Source: Streptosporangiaceae bacterium
Lineage (GTDB): Bacteria; Actinomycetota; Actinomycetes; Streptosporangiales; Streptosporangiaceae
NCBI GenBank assembly: GCA_019246795.1
Contig: JAFAPY010000123.1
Location: 1-38,253, forward strand
Reading direction: 5' to 3'
Length of the DNA: 38,253 nucleotides
The translations under genes and the position numbers were made by a program. Positions 27,765 to 35,893 of this stretch are shown here, in pieces; within the stretch, counting starts at the first letter, position 1, and every line of letters starts with the position of its first letter. Under the pieces are notes generated by a model, which made no database searches, had not been told where the DNA came from, and saw only the letters and a program-made list of their open reading frames with translations.

Positions 27765-28814
27765 TCACGCGGCGCGGCGGCGGACCAGCCAGACGGCCGC
27801 GGCGATGAGCAGCACGGAGAGCGCGAGCAGCCAGCCGCCCTCGATCCACTGGAACGGCCAGAACCGGCTGCCGGGCTGGTAGGTGGTCCACAGCGTGTAT
27901 CCGTGCTGGTTGAGGTACTGCGTCACGCTGGGGGACTGCGGCACCCCGCCTTTCCCGGCGAGCTGTGGTGCCTCCTGCTGGAGGACCTGGCTGAGCGCGG
28001 ACTGGCTGACCGGCTTTCCGCCCTTGGTCCACCACTGGCTGATGATCCACTGGCCCTGGCTGATGATCCACGGGGAGCCGGCCAGGTTCGGGTTGCTGGT
28101 GAGCAGCGGCGTCATGTAGTGCTGGCGCAGGTACAGCCCGGCCGCGAGGGCGAGCCCGGTGTAGGCGGCCAGGGTGGCGGCGATCGCGGGGACGACCCGG
28201 CGGATGAGCATGCCGGCCAGCGCGCCTATCGCGAAGGCGGCCAGCGTCCACGCGGCGAACGCGACCCCGCGCAGGCCGAACACCGCGGGAGCCAGCGGGA
28301 TCTGCTGTCCCGCGGCGAAGAACGGCTGGAAGTACCAGGAAAACAGCACGCTGAACGCCCCGGCGGCGGCCGCCACCGTGACCGCGAGCGGCACCAGCTT
28401 GGCGAGCGTCCAGCGCCACCGGCCGAAGCCCTGGGTCCAGGCGAACCGGAAGGTGCCGGTCTCCAGCTCCCGGGCCAGCACCGGCGCGCCGACAAACGCC
28501 CCGATCAGCGCGGGCACCGCCAGCAGCAGGGTCGCGATGATCTGCGCCGTCGGCCAGTAGGTGGCGAGGAAGTCGCCGATCAGATTCCCGCAGGCATCTG
28601 AGCTTGCCGGGCGGCAGGCGGCCGCGGCGGCCCAGGCGTGGTGCATCTGAAGGGCGGCGAGCCACAGGTACACCGCCAGCGCGCCCAGCAGCGCGGCCAC
28701 CCCGGCCAGCGCGAAGCGGTGCTGCCGCCAGGTGACCCAGGCCATCCGCCGCCACGGCACCGGCCGCAGGCTCGCGTCCGGCTCCGGACGGGCGGACACC
28801 CTCAGCGCGGTCAT
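27765..28814 (-). CDS. ABC transporter permease
   Basis: 349 aa, multiple TM helices, WVTWRQHRFALAG N-terminus; overlaps the upstream ATPase gene by 4 bp. Confidence 0.85.
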   Translation of the reverse strand: MTALRVSARPEPDASLRPVPWRRMAWVTWRQHRFALAGVAALLGALAVYLWLAALQMHHAWAAAAACRPASSDACGNLIGDFLATYWPTAQIIATLLLAVPALIGAFVGAPVLARELETGTFRFAWTQGFGRWRWTLAKLVPLAVTVAAAAGAFSVLFSWYFQPFFAAGQQIPLAPAVFGLRGVAFAAWTLAAFAIGALAGMLIRRVVPAIAATLAAYTGLALAAGLYLRQHYMTPLLTSNPNLAGSPWIISQGQWIISQWWTKGGKPVSQSALSQVLQQEAPQLAGKGGVPQSPSVTQYLNQHGYTLWTTYQPGSRFWPFQWIEGGWLLALSVLLIAAAVWLVRRRAA

Positions 28815-29746
28815 TGCGTCACCTCCGACGGTTCGCCAGTTTCAAGCGGCAGAGCCCGGCCGCGGGCCGGGCCGGGCAGCGCCGCAGCGCCGGGCTCGCG
28901 CAGGTAGGCCAGGGTGAGTTCTTCCAGGCCGACCGGATGTGCCTCCCAGCCCGGCGGGACCGGATCGTCCGCGCCGGCCCGGACCAGCAGGTGGGCCTGC
29001 GCCTCGCCGCGCCGCGCATGTACCACGCGCAGCCGTTCGGCATACCGGCCGACCTCGGCGGCCGGGCCGGTCAGCACGAGGTGGCTGGCGAGCAGGTCGT
29101 CCACCTCGCCGGCCAGCTGCACCCGGCCCCGCGACAAAAGGACGAGGTAGTCGGCCACCCGCTCCAGCTCGGCCAGCACGTGCGAGGACAGCACGACCGA
29201 CACGCCGTCCGCGGCCATCGCCGTCATCACCAAGGCCATGAAGTCGTGCCGGGCAACCGGGTCGAGCATCGCCACCGGCTCATCCAGCACCAGCAGCCGC
29301 GGCCGCCGGGCCAGCGCCAGGGTCAGCGCGAGCTGCGCCTGCTGCCCGCCGGACAGCCTGCCCGCCTTCCGCTTCAGCGAGATGCCCAGCTCGGCCAGCC
29401 GGGCCTGCGCGTAGTCCTGGTCGAAGCGCCGGTTCAGGTTGGCCGTCAGGTGCAGCATGTCCGCGGCGGACAAGTTCTTGTACATCGGCGTGTCCTGGGC
29501 GACGAACGCGATGCCGTCCAGCGCGGCCGGGGACCCGGCGGGCCGGCCGCCGAGCACCCCGATCGTGCCTGCCGTCGGCGTCAGCATCCCGACGGCCAGG
29601 TTCAGCAGGGTGGTCTTGCCCGCGCCGTTCGGGCCGACAAGCGCGGCCACGTGCCCGGCGGGGATCGCCAGCGTGCACTCGCGCAGCGCCCAGGTGCTGC
29701 CGTACCGCTTGCTCAGGCCGCTGGTCTCGATCACGTTCGTGGTCAT
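28811..29746 (-). CDS. ABC transporter ATP-binding protein
   Basis: VAALVGPNGAGKTTLLNLAVGML, GRLSGGQQAQLALTLALARRPRLLVLDEPVAMLDP. Confidence 0.96.
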   Translation of the reverse strand: MTTNVIETSGLSKRYGSTWALRECTLAIPAGHVAALVGPNGAGKTTLLNLAVGMLTPTAGTIGVLGGRPAGSPAALDGIAFVAQDTPMYKNLSAADMLHLTANLNRRFDQDYAQARLAELGISLKRKAGRLSGGQQAQLALTLALARRPRLLVLDEPVAMLDPVARHDFMALVMTAMAADGVSVVLSSHVLAELERVADYLVLLSRGRVQLAGEVDDLLASHLVLTGPAAEVGRYAERLRVVHARRGEAQAHLLVRAGADDPVPPGWEAHPVGLEELTLAYLREPGAAALPGPARGRALPLETGEPSEVTQ

Positions 29747-30279
29747 GCGACGCCCTCCGTTTCGCCGCTTGCCTCGCCACGGCGCTCCCCCGTGCCGCCG
29801 CGACGCTTATAGAAATCCCGCAGCGCGCTGGCGAACAGCGCCACGATGCCGTCTTCGTCCAGGCCCGCCGCGTCGGCGCTGGCCAGCCAGCCGAGCAGGG
29901 ACTTGTGCAGCCCGGTGAGTTCCGGCAGCGCGACCTGGGTCAAGGTGGCCTCCACGAACGTGCCCTGGCCCGGCCGGCCGGCCGCCAGCCCCTTGGTCTC
30001 CAGCTCCTTGTATGCCTTGAGCACCGTGTTCGGGTTGATCGCCAGCGCGGCCACCACGTCCCTGACCTTGGGCAGCTGGTCACCGGGCTTGAGATAACCC
30101 AGCCGCAGCGCGTGCTCGACCTGCTGGACCAGCTGCAGGTAGGTCGGCACCCCCGAGGCCGCATCCAGCCGGAACTCGATCGGCGATGCCGATCGGCGCG
30201 GCATCGGCCCGTCGCCCGCGCCTGGCGGCGACGCCTCGGCTGCGCCCTCCGGCCGGTTGTCCTTATTACCTATAGTCAT
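29743..30279 (-). CDS. YtrA-type GntR family transcriptional regulator
   Basis: IEFRLDAASGVPTYLQLVQQVEHALRLGYLKPGDQLPKVRDVVAALAINPNTVLKAYKELETKGLAAGRPGQGTFV. Confidence 0.93.
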   Translation of the reverse strand: MTIGNKDNRPEGAAEASPPGAGDGPMPRRSASPIEFRLDAASGVPTYLQLVQQVEHALRLGYLKPGDQLPKVRDVVAALAINPNTVLKAYKELETKGLAAGRPGQGTFVEATLTQVALPELTGLHKSLLGWLASADAAGLDEDGIVALFASALRDFYKRRGGTGERRGEASGETEGVA

Positions 30280-30313
30280 AGGACAAACATACAGACTATG
30301 CTGCCCCTGTCAA
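30269..30313 (-). promoter_or_regulatory. Candidate leaderless sigma70-type promoter with operator-like inverted repeats
   Basis: Minus strand: TTGACA (30313-30308), 16 bp, TATGTT (30291-30286), 6 bp, ATG start (30279). Inverted repeats ATAGTC/GACTAT (30299-30294 / 30277-30272) and CCTAT-AGTC-ATAGG (30269-30282). Confidence 0.7.
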
Positions 30314-30557
30314 GGAGCGCGGCCTGCGGCACAGGAGGGCACGCCGGAACCAGGCAGCCATAACTCGTTGGTCGTTATGACTTCCGGAGCTTTATGGTCT
30401 TTCGTTCGTGGGCGCTACGTTGCGCGCTGCCGGAACGATGGCCTCGCCGCGGGTGCAGCTCACGCCCCCGATCCTGCCACGTCTGCGGGCGCCGGGCAGG
30501 CCGCCAAGAAGCCAGGCCCCCGCCGCGGGGCCGGACCTCACGCCTGGCCGCCGGGTG

Positions 30558-30944
30558 TCACGGCCAGCGATGAGCGTTGCCCTCATGGAGGGTGCCCGGC
30601 AGGTCGGGCAGGACGCAAAATAGCAGCCCGGCCGGGTCCCGCATCACCTGCCAGGGATGCACCCGCGCCACGCGCTCGGCGCCCAGGTGCTCGAGCCGCG
30701 CCACCTCGGCGTCCAGGTCATCGGTGTGGATGTCCAGGTGCACCCGGGCGGTACCTTCGCCCAGGCGCTGGGTCAGCAGCCAGAGGTCATGGCCGCGCAG
30801 CGCGGCGCCGTGGTACTCGGGATAGCCGTCAAACGGCGGCGTCAGCGGCTGGCCGAGGGCCGCTTCCCAGAACGACACCTCGCGCTCGTGGTCACCGGCG
30901 GGCACGTCGATGACGATCTTGAACAGCCGGCTGAAGTGCGCCAC
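30558..30944 (-). CDS. VOC (glyoxalase/bleomycin resistance) family protein
   Basis: HFSRLFKIVIDVPAGDHEREVSFWEAALGQPL, VHLDIHTDDLDAEVARLEHLGAERV, VMRDPAGLLFCVL. Confidence 0.9.
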   Translation of the reverse strand: MAHFSRLFKIVIDVPAGDHEREVSFWEAALGQPLTPPFDGYPEYHGAALRGHDLWLLTQRLGEGTARVHLDIHTDDLDAEVARLEHLGAERVARVHPWQVMRDPAGLLFCVLPDLPGTLHEGNAHRWP

Positions 30945-31030
30945 GGCACCAACCTACGCGGCGGCGATGGTACAGCCGGCCGTGGTCAGCCGGCGGCGCA
31001 GGGCCGGACGTGGCGGCAACGATGGTACAA

Positions 31031-31483
31031 ATGGCCATGACCTTGCTGACACACCGCGGCGAAGGACCGGCGTTCTCCTACGCTGGCCAGCCGATGCACA
31101 TCCTTGCGGGCCATGACGGCCAGCCGCAGGGATTCGCCGCGATGGAGATCACCGTCCCGCCTCACTTCGCCGGGCCCATCCCGCATGCGCACGACGAATT
31201 CGACGAGGCCATCTACCTACTCAGCGGACGGCTGCTGGCCGTCGGTGACGGCGAGCCGCAGGAGGCCGTGCCAGGCTCGATGTTCGTGGCGCCGCGCGGG
31301 CACCGGCACGGCTTCAGCAACCCGGGCGACGAGCAGGCCCGGGTGCAGGGACTATGGGCCCCGGCAGCGGCCGCCCTTGCCTTCATGCGGGACATCGGCG
31401 CCGCGCTCAGGCCGGACACCCCGCCGGACCCGGAGCGCATGCGCGAGATCTATGCCCGCCACGCCAGCCGCCTGCTGCCCTGA
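31031..31483 (+). CDS. Cupin domain protein
   Basis: ITVPPHFAGPIPHAHDEFDEAIYLLSGRLLAVGDGEPQEAVPGSMFVAPRGHRHGFSNPGDEQARVQGLWAP; ORF open from 31010. Confidence 0.9.
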   Translation: MAMTLLTHRGEGPAFSYAGQPMHILAGHDGQPQGFAAMEITVPPHFAGPIPHAHDEFDEAIYLLSGRLLAVGDGEPQEAVPGSMFVAPRGHRHGFSNPGDEQARVQGLWAPAAAALAFMRDIGAALRPDTPPDPERMREIYARHASRLLP

Positions 31484-31574
31484 CACGACGGTAGCGTGTT
31501 ATGTCTGTATCCCGTCTGTAACCCGGCAGCCATGGGCTCGCGCGGGCATTCCAGGCACGTGGGAGGGACCGATC

Positions 31575-32186
31575 ATGTCCAGCGACAGCCAGTACCTGGT
31601 CACCGCATCGGACCGGATGACCCTGCTGCAGGGCCCGCTGGGCGCGGTCTTGATGCTGAGCGGTAACCAGACGGCCGGACGGCTGTCCGTGCTGGAGCAC
31701 CCGCTTGCACCGCGGGCGCTCGGCTCCCCCGTCCACACCCACCGCAATGAGGACGAATACTCCGTGGTGCTGGAAGGCGTCGTCGGTGCGCAGATCGCAG
31801 AACAGGTCATCGAGGCCGGGCCCGGCGCGGTGCTGGTCAAGCCCCGCGGCGTGCCACACGCATTCTGGAATCCGAGCGATCAGCCAGCCCGCCTGCTGGA
31901 GCTCATCTCGCCCGCGGGCTTCGAACAGTACTTCACCGGCCTGGCGGATATCCTGTCCGGTCCCGGGGCTCCCGATGCCGGACAGCTGGCGGCCCTTGCA
32001 GACCGCTACGGCCTCGACCTCGATCTCGCATCAATACCGCGCCTGGCTGCCGCCTACGGGCTCAGGATCGCATTACCGGAGCGCATGCCTTTAGAAAGGA
32101 CTAGGCGATGGCTGATGATGAGCAAGGCGCATCGGGCGTGGTCTCCGGCCTGGTTCAGGACTTCATCGCCCAGCTCCGCGCCGTGA
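31575..32186 (+). CDS. Second cupin domain protein
   Basis: ATG at 31575; GSPVHTHRNEDEYSVVLEGVVGAQIAEQVIEAGPGAVLVKPRGVPHAFWNPSDQPARLLELISPAGFEQYF; extends 79 bp into the next gene. Confidence 0.9.
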   Translation: MSSDSQYLVTASDRMTLLQGPLGAVLMLSGNQTAGRLSVLEHPLAPRALGSPVHTHRNEDEYSVVLEGVVGAQIAEQVIEAGPGAVLVKPRGVPHAFWNPSDQPARLLELISPAGFEQYFTGLADILSGPGAPDAGQLAALADRYGLDLDLASIPRLAAAYGLRIALPERMPLERTRRWLMMSKAHRAWSPAWFRTSSPSSAP

Positions 32187-32485
32187 CCGGAGGGCTGCAG
32201 GACCTGGCCGGATTCAGTGAGCGCCGTCCGCTGGCACCCGGCGCGTTCCCGCTGCCCGGCGCGCTTTCCGCGGCCCAGCTGGCCGCGATCTCCAGCAGCG
32301 TCGCTGCGCAGCGACGCAGCATCGAGGCGCTGAAGACTCAGCTGTCCTCCTTCGACGAGCAGCTTGCGGTACTGGAACAGATCCTCAGCCCGCTCACAGA
32401 GTGGAGCAGGACGTGGGCCGAGGTGGAACAGCGGCTGCTGGATATGAGCCGCGGGCCAGCGGCCGAGGACCCGGACAGCTCATGA
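32108..32485 (+). CDS. Conserved-looking small helical (coiled-coil/phasin-like) hypothetical protein
   Basis: 125 aa; SAAQLAAISSSVAAQRRSIEALKTQLSSFDEQLAVLEQILSPLTEWSRTWAEVEQRLLDM; gaaagga RBS upstream of ATG 32108. Confidence 0.8.
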   Translation: MADDEQGASGVVSGLVQDFIAQLRAVTGGLQDLAGFSERRPLAPGAFPLPGALSAAQLAAISSSVAAQRRSIEALKTQLSSFDEQLAVLEQILSPLTEWSRTWAEVEQRLLDMSRGPAAEDPDSS

Positions 32486-32496
32486 CCGCCGTGATG

Positions 32497-32513
32497 GCCT
32501 GCCCCCGGCAGGC
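32497..32513. terminator. Convergent hairpin between the small helical gene and the DUF1801 gene
   Basis: GCCTGCC-CCC-GGCAGGC, perfect 7-bp stem. Confidence 0.6.
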
Positions 32514-32515
32514 GC

Positions 32516-32992
32516 TCAGCTCACCGCCTTTTTCACCAGCGCGGCGATCCTCGCCTCGTCGGCGGCGGTCAGTTCGGTTACCGCGTACTCGGTCGGCCAC
32601 ATGGCGCCGTCGTCGAGTGTCGCCTGGTCACTGAAGCCCAGCGCCGCGTACCTGGTCTTGAACTTGGCCGCGGGCTTGAAGAAGCAGACAACCTTGCCGT
32701 CCCAGGCGTAGGCGGGCATCCCGTACCAGGTTCGCGGGGCGAGGCCCGGCGCGGCGGCCTTGATGAGGGCATGAAGCCGCTCGGCCAGGACGCGATCCGG
32801 TTCCGGCATCTCGGCGATCTTGGCGAGCACGTCGCTTTCCCCGTCCGCCTTGGCCGCGCGCGGGCTACGGCGCGCACCCGCCTTCAGCTCCCGGGCGTGC
32901 TCCTTCATCGCGGCTCGTTCCTCGTCGGTGAATCCCTCGAATGTCTTGCCGCCCGCGGTGGCGCTCGCAGCGGGCTTCCTGGTGTCTTTCAT
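32516..32992 (-). CDS. DUF1801 / YdhG-like (frataxin-like fold) protein
   Basis: [73 protein letters not shown]. Confidence 0.85.
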   Translation of the reverse strand: MKDTRKPAASATAGGKTFEGFTDEERAAMKEHARELKAGARRSPRAAKADGESDVLAKIAEMPEPDRVLAERLHALIKAAAPGLAPRTWYGMPAYAWDGKVVCFFKPAAKFKTRYAALGFSDQATLDDGAMWPTEYAVTELTAADEARIAALVKKAVS

Positions 32993-33017
32993 GGCAGGTC
33001 TCCTCCCCACGAGGGTC

Positions 33018-34316
33018 TCATTGAATCGACCCGGTGTACGGTCGTGGCACAACGAACGGTGAGCTGTCAGCTCCTTCTGGTGCTCCCTTCAGCGTGCCGG
33101 CTTCTCCCTGCCGTGGCTCACGGTGGCGGGGCTGCGGAGCCTCCGGCGGGCGCCGGTCGCGGCGGGCGGGAACCAGCGCCGGAACGATCAGCGCGGCAGT
33201 TATGCCGAACGCGGCCCGGTACCCGGTATAACCGGCAACCAGCCCGATGCCGATGGCTCCGGCGCTCATGCCCGCGTCGTAGGCGGCATTCCATATCGCG
33301 CTGACCGCGCTGTAGCCGCCCGCCGCGCCACGGGCGTACATCGTGGCAAGGGTCGCGTTCTGCAAGACACCGAACCCGATCCCGAAGCACCCAGCTGCGC
33401 AGGCCGCCAGGGCCTCGGATCGGGCGGCGGCAAAAGCTGCCATCCCGGCCGCGCACAACAGCAGACCTGGGGGCAGCAGCCGGGTCTGGCCGTACCGGTC
33501 GCCGATCCGCCCGGCCGCCCACCGGCCTGCCGTGGCGGCCGCGGACTGGGTAAGCAGGGCGATCGCTGTGGTGGCGGCGGTGGCCGACAGCGGCAGGAAG
33601 GTGACCAGCACCCCGGCCGCCATGGCCGATGCGAAGAAGACCCCGGCCGGGCGGACCAGCCCTGGGTCGCGCAGCCCGGCCAGCACGCCTGCCCTTGCTG
33701 GGTCGCCGTGTTCGTGGCGGCGGGGCAGCCCGCGCACCGAGCCGAGGGCCAGCATGGCTGCGGCAGCAGTCGCCGCGAACACCGGCGCGTAGCCCCAGCG
33801 GGTGGCGATCCACACGCCCGCGGGCAGGCACAGTACCGCCGGGACGCCGCCCACAATGCCGACCAGGCCCAGGCCCTCGCCGCGGCGCTGCGCGGGGATC
33901 AGCGAGGCGGTCAGCGCGCCCCCGGCGACGGTGGTGATCGCGAACCCGACGCCGCGGGCAATGTTCACGGCGATCACCACGGCAATGCCGACGGGCTTGA
34001 GCAGGACCAGTGCCGGGGCGCCGAGCAGGAACAGGCCCGCGGCCAGCGACACCCGGTAACCGGCCAGGTGAACCAGCCGCGGGGTGGCCAGTTCCGCCGC
34101 GACAGTGGCCGCCAGCAGCACACCGGTCGCCGCGCCAGCGCCGGCCGCCGAGCCGGACGACTTCACGTACAGCGGCACCACCGACAGCGGCAGGTAGAAG
34201 CTCACCTCAGCGCCGATGATCGAGATGAACCGCACCAGCAGCGGCCGGGTCACCAGCGGTGGCCGCTGCGCCGAAACCGCCGCGGCGCGCTGGACGTTCC
34301 CGGTTGCTGCGCTCAT
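33018..34316 (-). CDS. MFS transporter
   Basis: Multi-[71 protein letters not shown]; start 34316 or 34334. Confidence 0.9.
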   Translation of the reverse strand: MSAATGNVQRAAAVSAQRPPLVTRPLLVRFISIIGAEVSFYLPLSVVPLYVKSSGSAAGAGAATGVLLAATVAAELATPRLVHLAGYRVSLAAGLFLLGAPALVLLKPVGIAVVIAVNIARGVGFAITTVAGGALTASLIPAQRRGEGLGLVGIVGGVPAVLCLPAGVWIATRWGYAPVFAATAAAAMLALGSVRGLPRRHEHGDPARAGVLAGLRDPGLVRPAGVFFASAMAAGVLVTFLPLSATAATTAIALLTQSAAATAGRWAAGRIGDRYGQTRLLPPGLLLCAAGMAAFAAARSEALAACAAGCFGIGFGVLQNATLATMYARGAAGGYSAVSAIWNAAYDAGMSAGAIGIGLVAGYTGYRAAFGITAALIVPALVPARRDRRPPEAPQPRHREPRQGEAGTLKGAPEGADSSPFVVPRPYTGSIQ

Positions 34317-34363
34317 GTACCCGACGTTAGGCACCGACTGGACTTGCGGTAAGGTCCGGTTGC

Positions 34364-35824
34364 ATGCCTGTGGAGTGGTCCGGTTTGGCCCCGGAGGTCC
34401 TGCTGACGATCGACCGCCGGGCCACGGTCCCGTTGCGGTCCCAGCTGGAGGACCAGTTCCGGCAGGCTATCCGGTCTGGCCGTCTGGGCGCCGGGGAGCG
34501 CGTGCCGTCCTCACGCGCGCTGGCCGGGGCGCTGAGCCTGTCCCGTGGCCTGGTGCAGGAGTGCTACGCGCAACTGCAAGCCGAGGGCTACCTGGTCACC
34601 CGCGGCGGCTCAGCCACCCGGGTGGCCGCGGCGGCAACCCGGGCCGAACCGGCGCAGGATGTGCCGCCGTCCCGGCCTGCCCCGATGGTCGCCGACTTCC
34701 GGTCCGGCGTACCCGACCTCGGCTCATTCCCCCGCCAGGCCTGGGCATGGGCGATCCGGGAGGCATGCCGGGCCGCGCCGAACACCGACCTTGATTACGG
34801 TGACCCGGCGGGAAGCCCGCGGCTGCGCGAGGTGCTCGCCGCCTACCTGAGGCGGGTCCGGGCGATGGACACGACGGCCGACCGCCTCATCATCTGCTCC
34901 GGGATGGCCCAGGGCCTTGGCCTTGTCCTCCGCGTCCTGGCCGGCCACGGGCTGCGGCGGGTCGCCTGCGAAGACCCTGGCGGGACCGCCGACATCACCG
35001 CCGCCGCACACCACGCCGGGGTGCAGGCCGTCCCGGTGCCCGTCGATGACCGCGGCATCGACGTGGCCGCGCTGGACGCCAGCGGGGCCGGGGCGGTCGT
35101 GCTCACCCCGGCACACCAGTGGCCCACCGGCGTGGTCCTCGCCCCCGAACGCCGCCTGGACCTCATCGACTGGGCCGCCCGCCGGGACACCTGGATCATC
35201 GAGGACGACTACGACGCCGAATTCCGCTACGACCGCGAGCCGGTCGGCGCCATCCAGGGCCTGGCACCGGGCCGGGTGATAACCCTGGGCACGGTCAGCA
35301 AATCCCTCGCGCCGGTGCTGCGGCTGGGCTGGATCGCCAGCCCGGCCATCCTCACCGCGCACCTCACCGAGGCCAAGCGGCTGACCGACCGCGGATCCCC
35401 CGGGCTTGACCAGCTCGCCCTCGCCGTCCTCATCGAAACCGGCCGGTACGACCGGCAGCTCAGAAAGATGCGCGCCTCGTACGCAGCCCGCCGGGAAACC
35501 CTCGTCCAGGCCCTCGCCCAGGCTGCCCCCGCCGTGACACTGACCGGGCTGGCCGCCGGCTTTCACGCCGTCGCGCACCTGCCCCCGCCGGCAGCCGAGC
35601 ACGCCGTCATCACCGCGGCCACAAACCGGCGAGTCGGGCTCTACGGCATGAGCGCCTACCGGTCCAGCCACTCCCCGCAGCCGCCGCAACTGGTCCTCGG
35701 CTTCGGCAACACCAGCCACCACGCCATCCGCGCAGGCGTCGCCGTGCTCGCCGACATCCTGGACAACCCCGGGATCACCGGCGGGCGGCCGCTCAGTGCC
35801 TCCCGGAGCGCGCGCGTCGGGTAA
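34364..35824 (+). CDS. MocR/PdxR-type GntR-aminotransferase fusion regulator
   Basis: PLRSQLEDQFRQAIRSGRLGAGERVPSSRALAGALSLSRGLVQECYAQLQAEGYLVTRGGSAT then aminotransferase-I-like domain with IIEDDYDAEFRYDREPVGAIQGL and TVSKSLAPVLRLGW. Confidence 0.95.
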   Translation: MPVEWSGLAPEVLLTIDRRATVPLRSQLEDQFRQAIRSGRLGAGERVPSSRALAGALSLSRGLVQECYAQLQAEGYLVTRGGSATRVAAAATRAEPAQDVPPSRPAPMVADFRSGVPDLGSFPRQAWAWAIREACRAAPNTDLDYGDPAGSPRLREVLAAYLRRVRAMDTTADRLIICSGMAQGLGLVLRVLAGHGLRRVACEDPGGTADITAAAHHAGVQAVPVPVDDRGIDVAALDASGAGAVVLTPAHQWPTGVVLAPERRLDLIDWAARRDTWIIEDDYDAEFRYDREPVGAIQGLAPGRVITLGTVSKSLAPVLRLGWIASPAILTAHLTEAKRLTDRGSPGLDQLALAVLIETGRYDRQLRKMRASYAARRETLVQALAQAAPAVTLTGLAAGFHAVAHLPPPAAEHAVITAATNRRVGLYGMSAYRSSHSPQPPQLVLGFGNTSHHAIRAGVAVLADILDNPGITGGRPLSASRSARVG

Positions 35825-35893
35825 GCCGCCGCGCGGCCGCTCAGTGCCTCCCGGAGCGCGCGCGTCGGGCAAGCCGCCGCGCGGCCGCTCAGT
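35791..35893. repeat. 48-bp tandem duplication plus 7-bp partial third copy of a hairpin-forming repeat
   Basis: GCTCAGTGCCTCCCGGAGCGCGCGCGTCGGGTAAGCCGCCGCGCGGCC (35791-35838) and the same with CAA for TAA (35839-35886), then GCTCAGT. Confidence 0.95.

Noticed and set aside
30392-30586. 64-aa minus-strand ORF in the ytrA/VOC gap
   Set aside because: R/G/P-rich, no RBS or family; overlaps the 3' end of the VOC gene.
34724-35872. 382-aa minus-strand ORF with repeated PDARAPGGTERPRGGL at its start
   Set aside because: Antisense to MocR; the apparent protein repeat is just the 48-bp DNA tandem repeat translated.
35791-35893. CRISPR array
   Set aside because: Contiguous tandem copies with no spacers and no cas genes.
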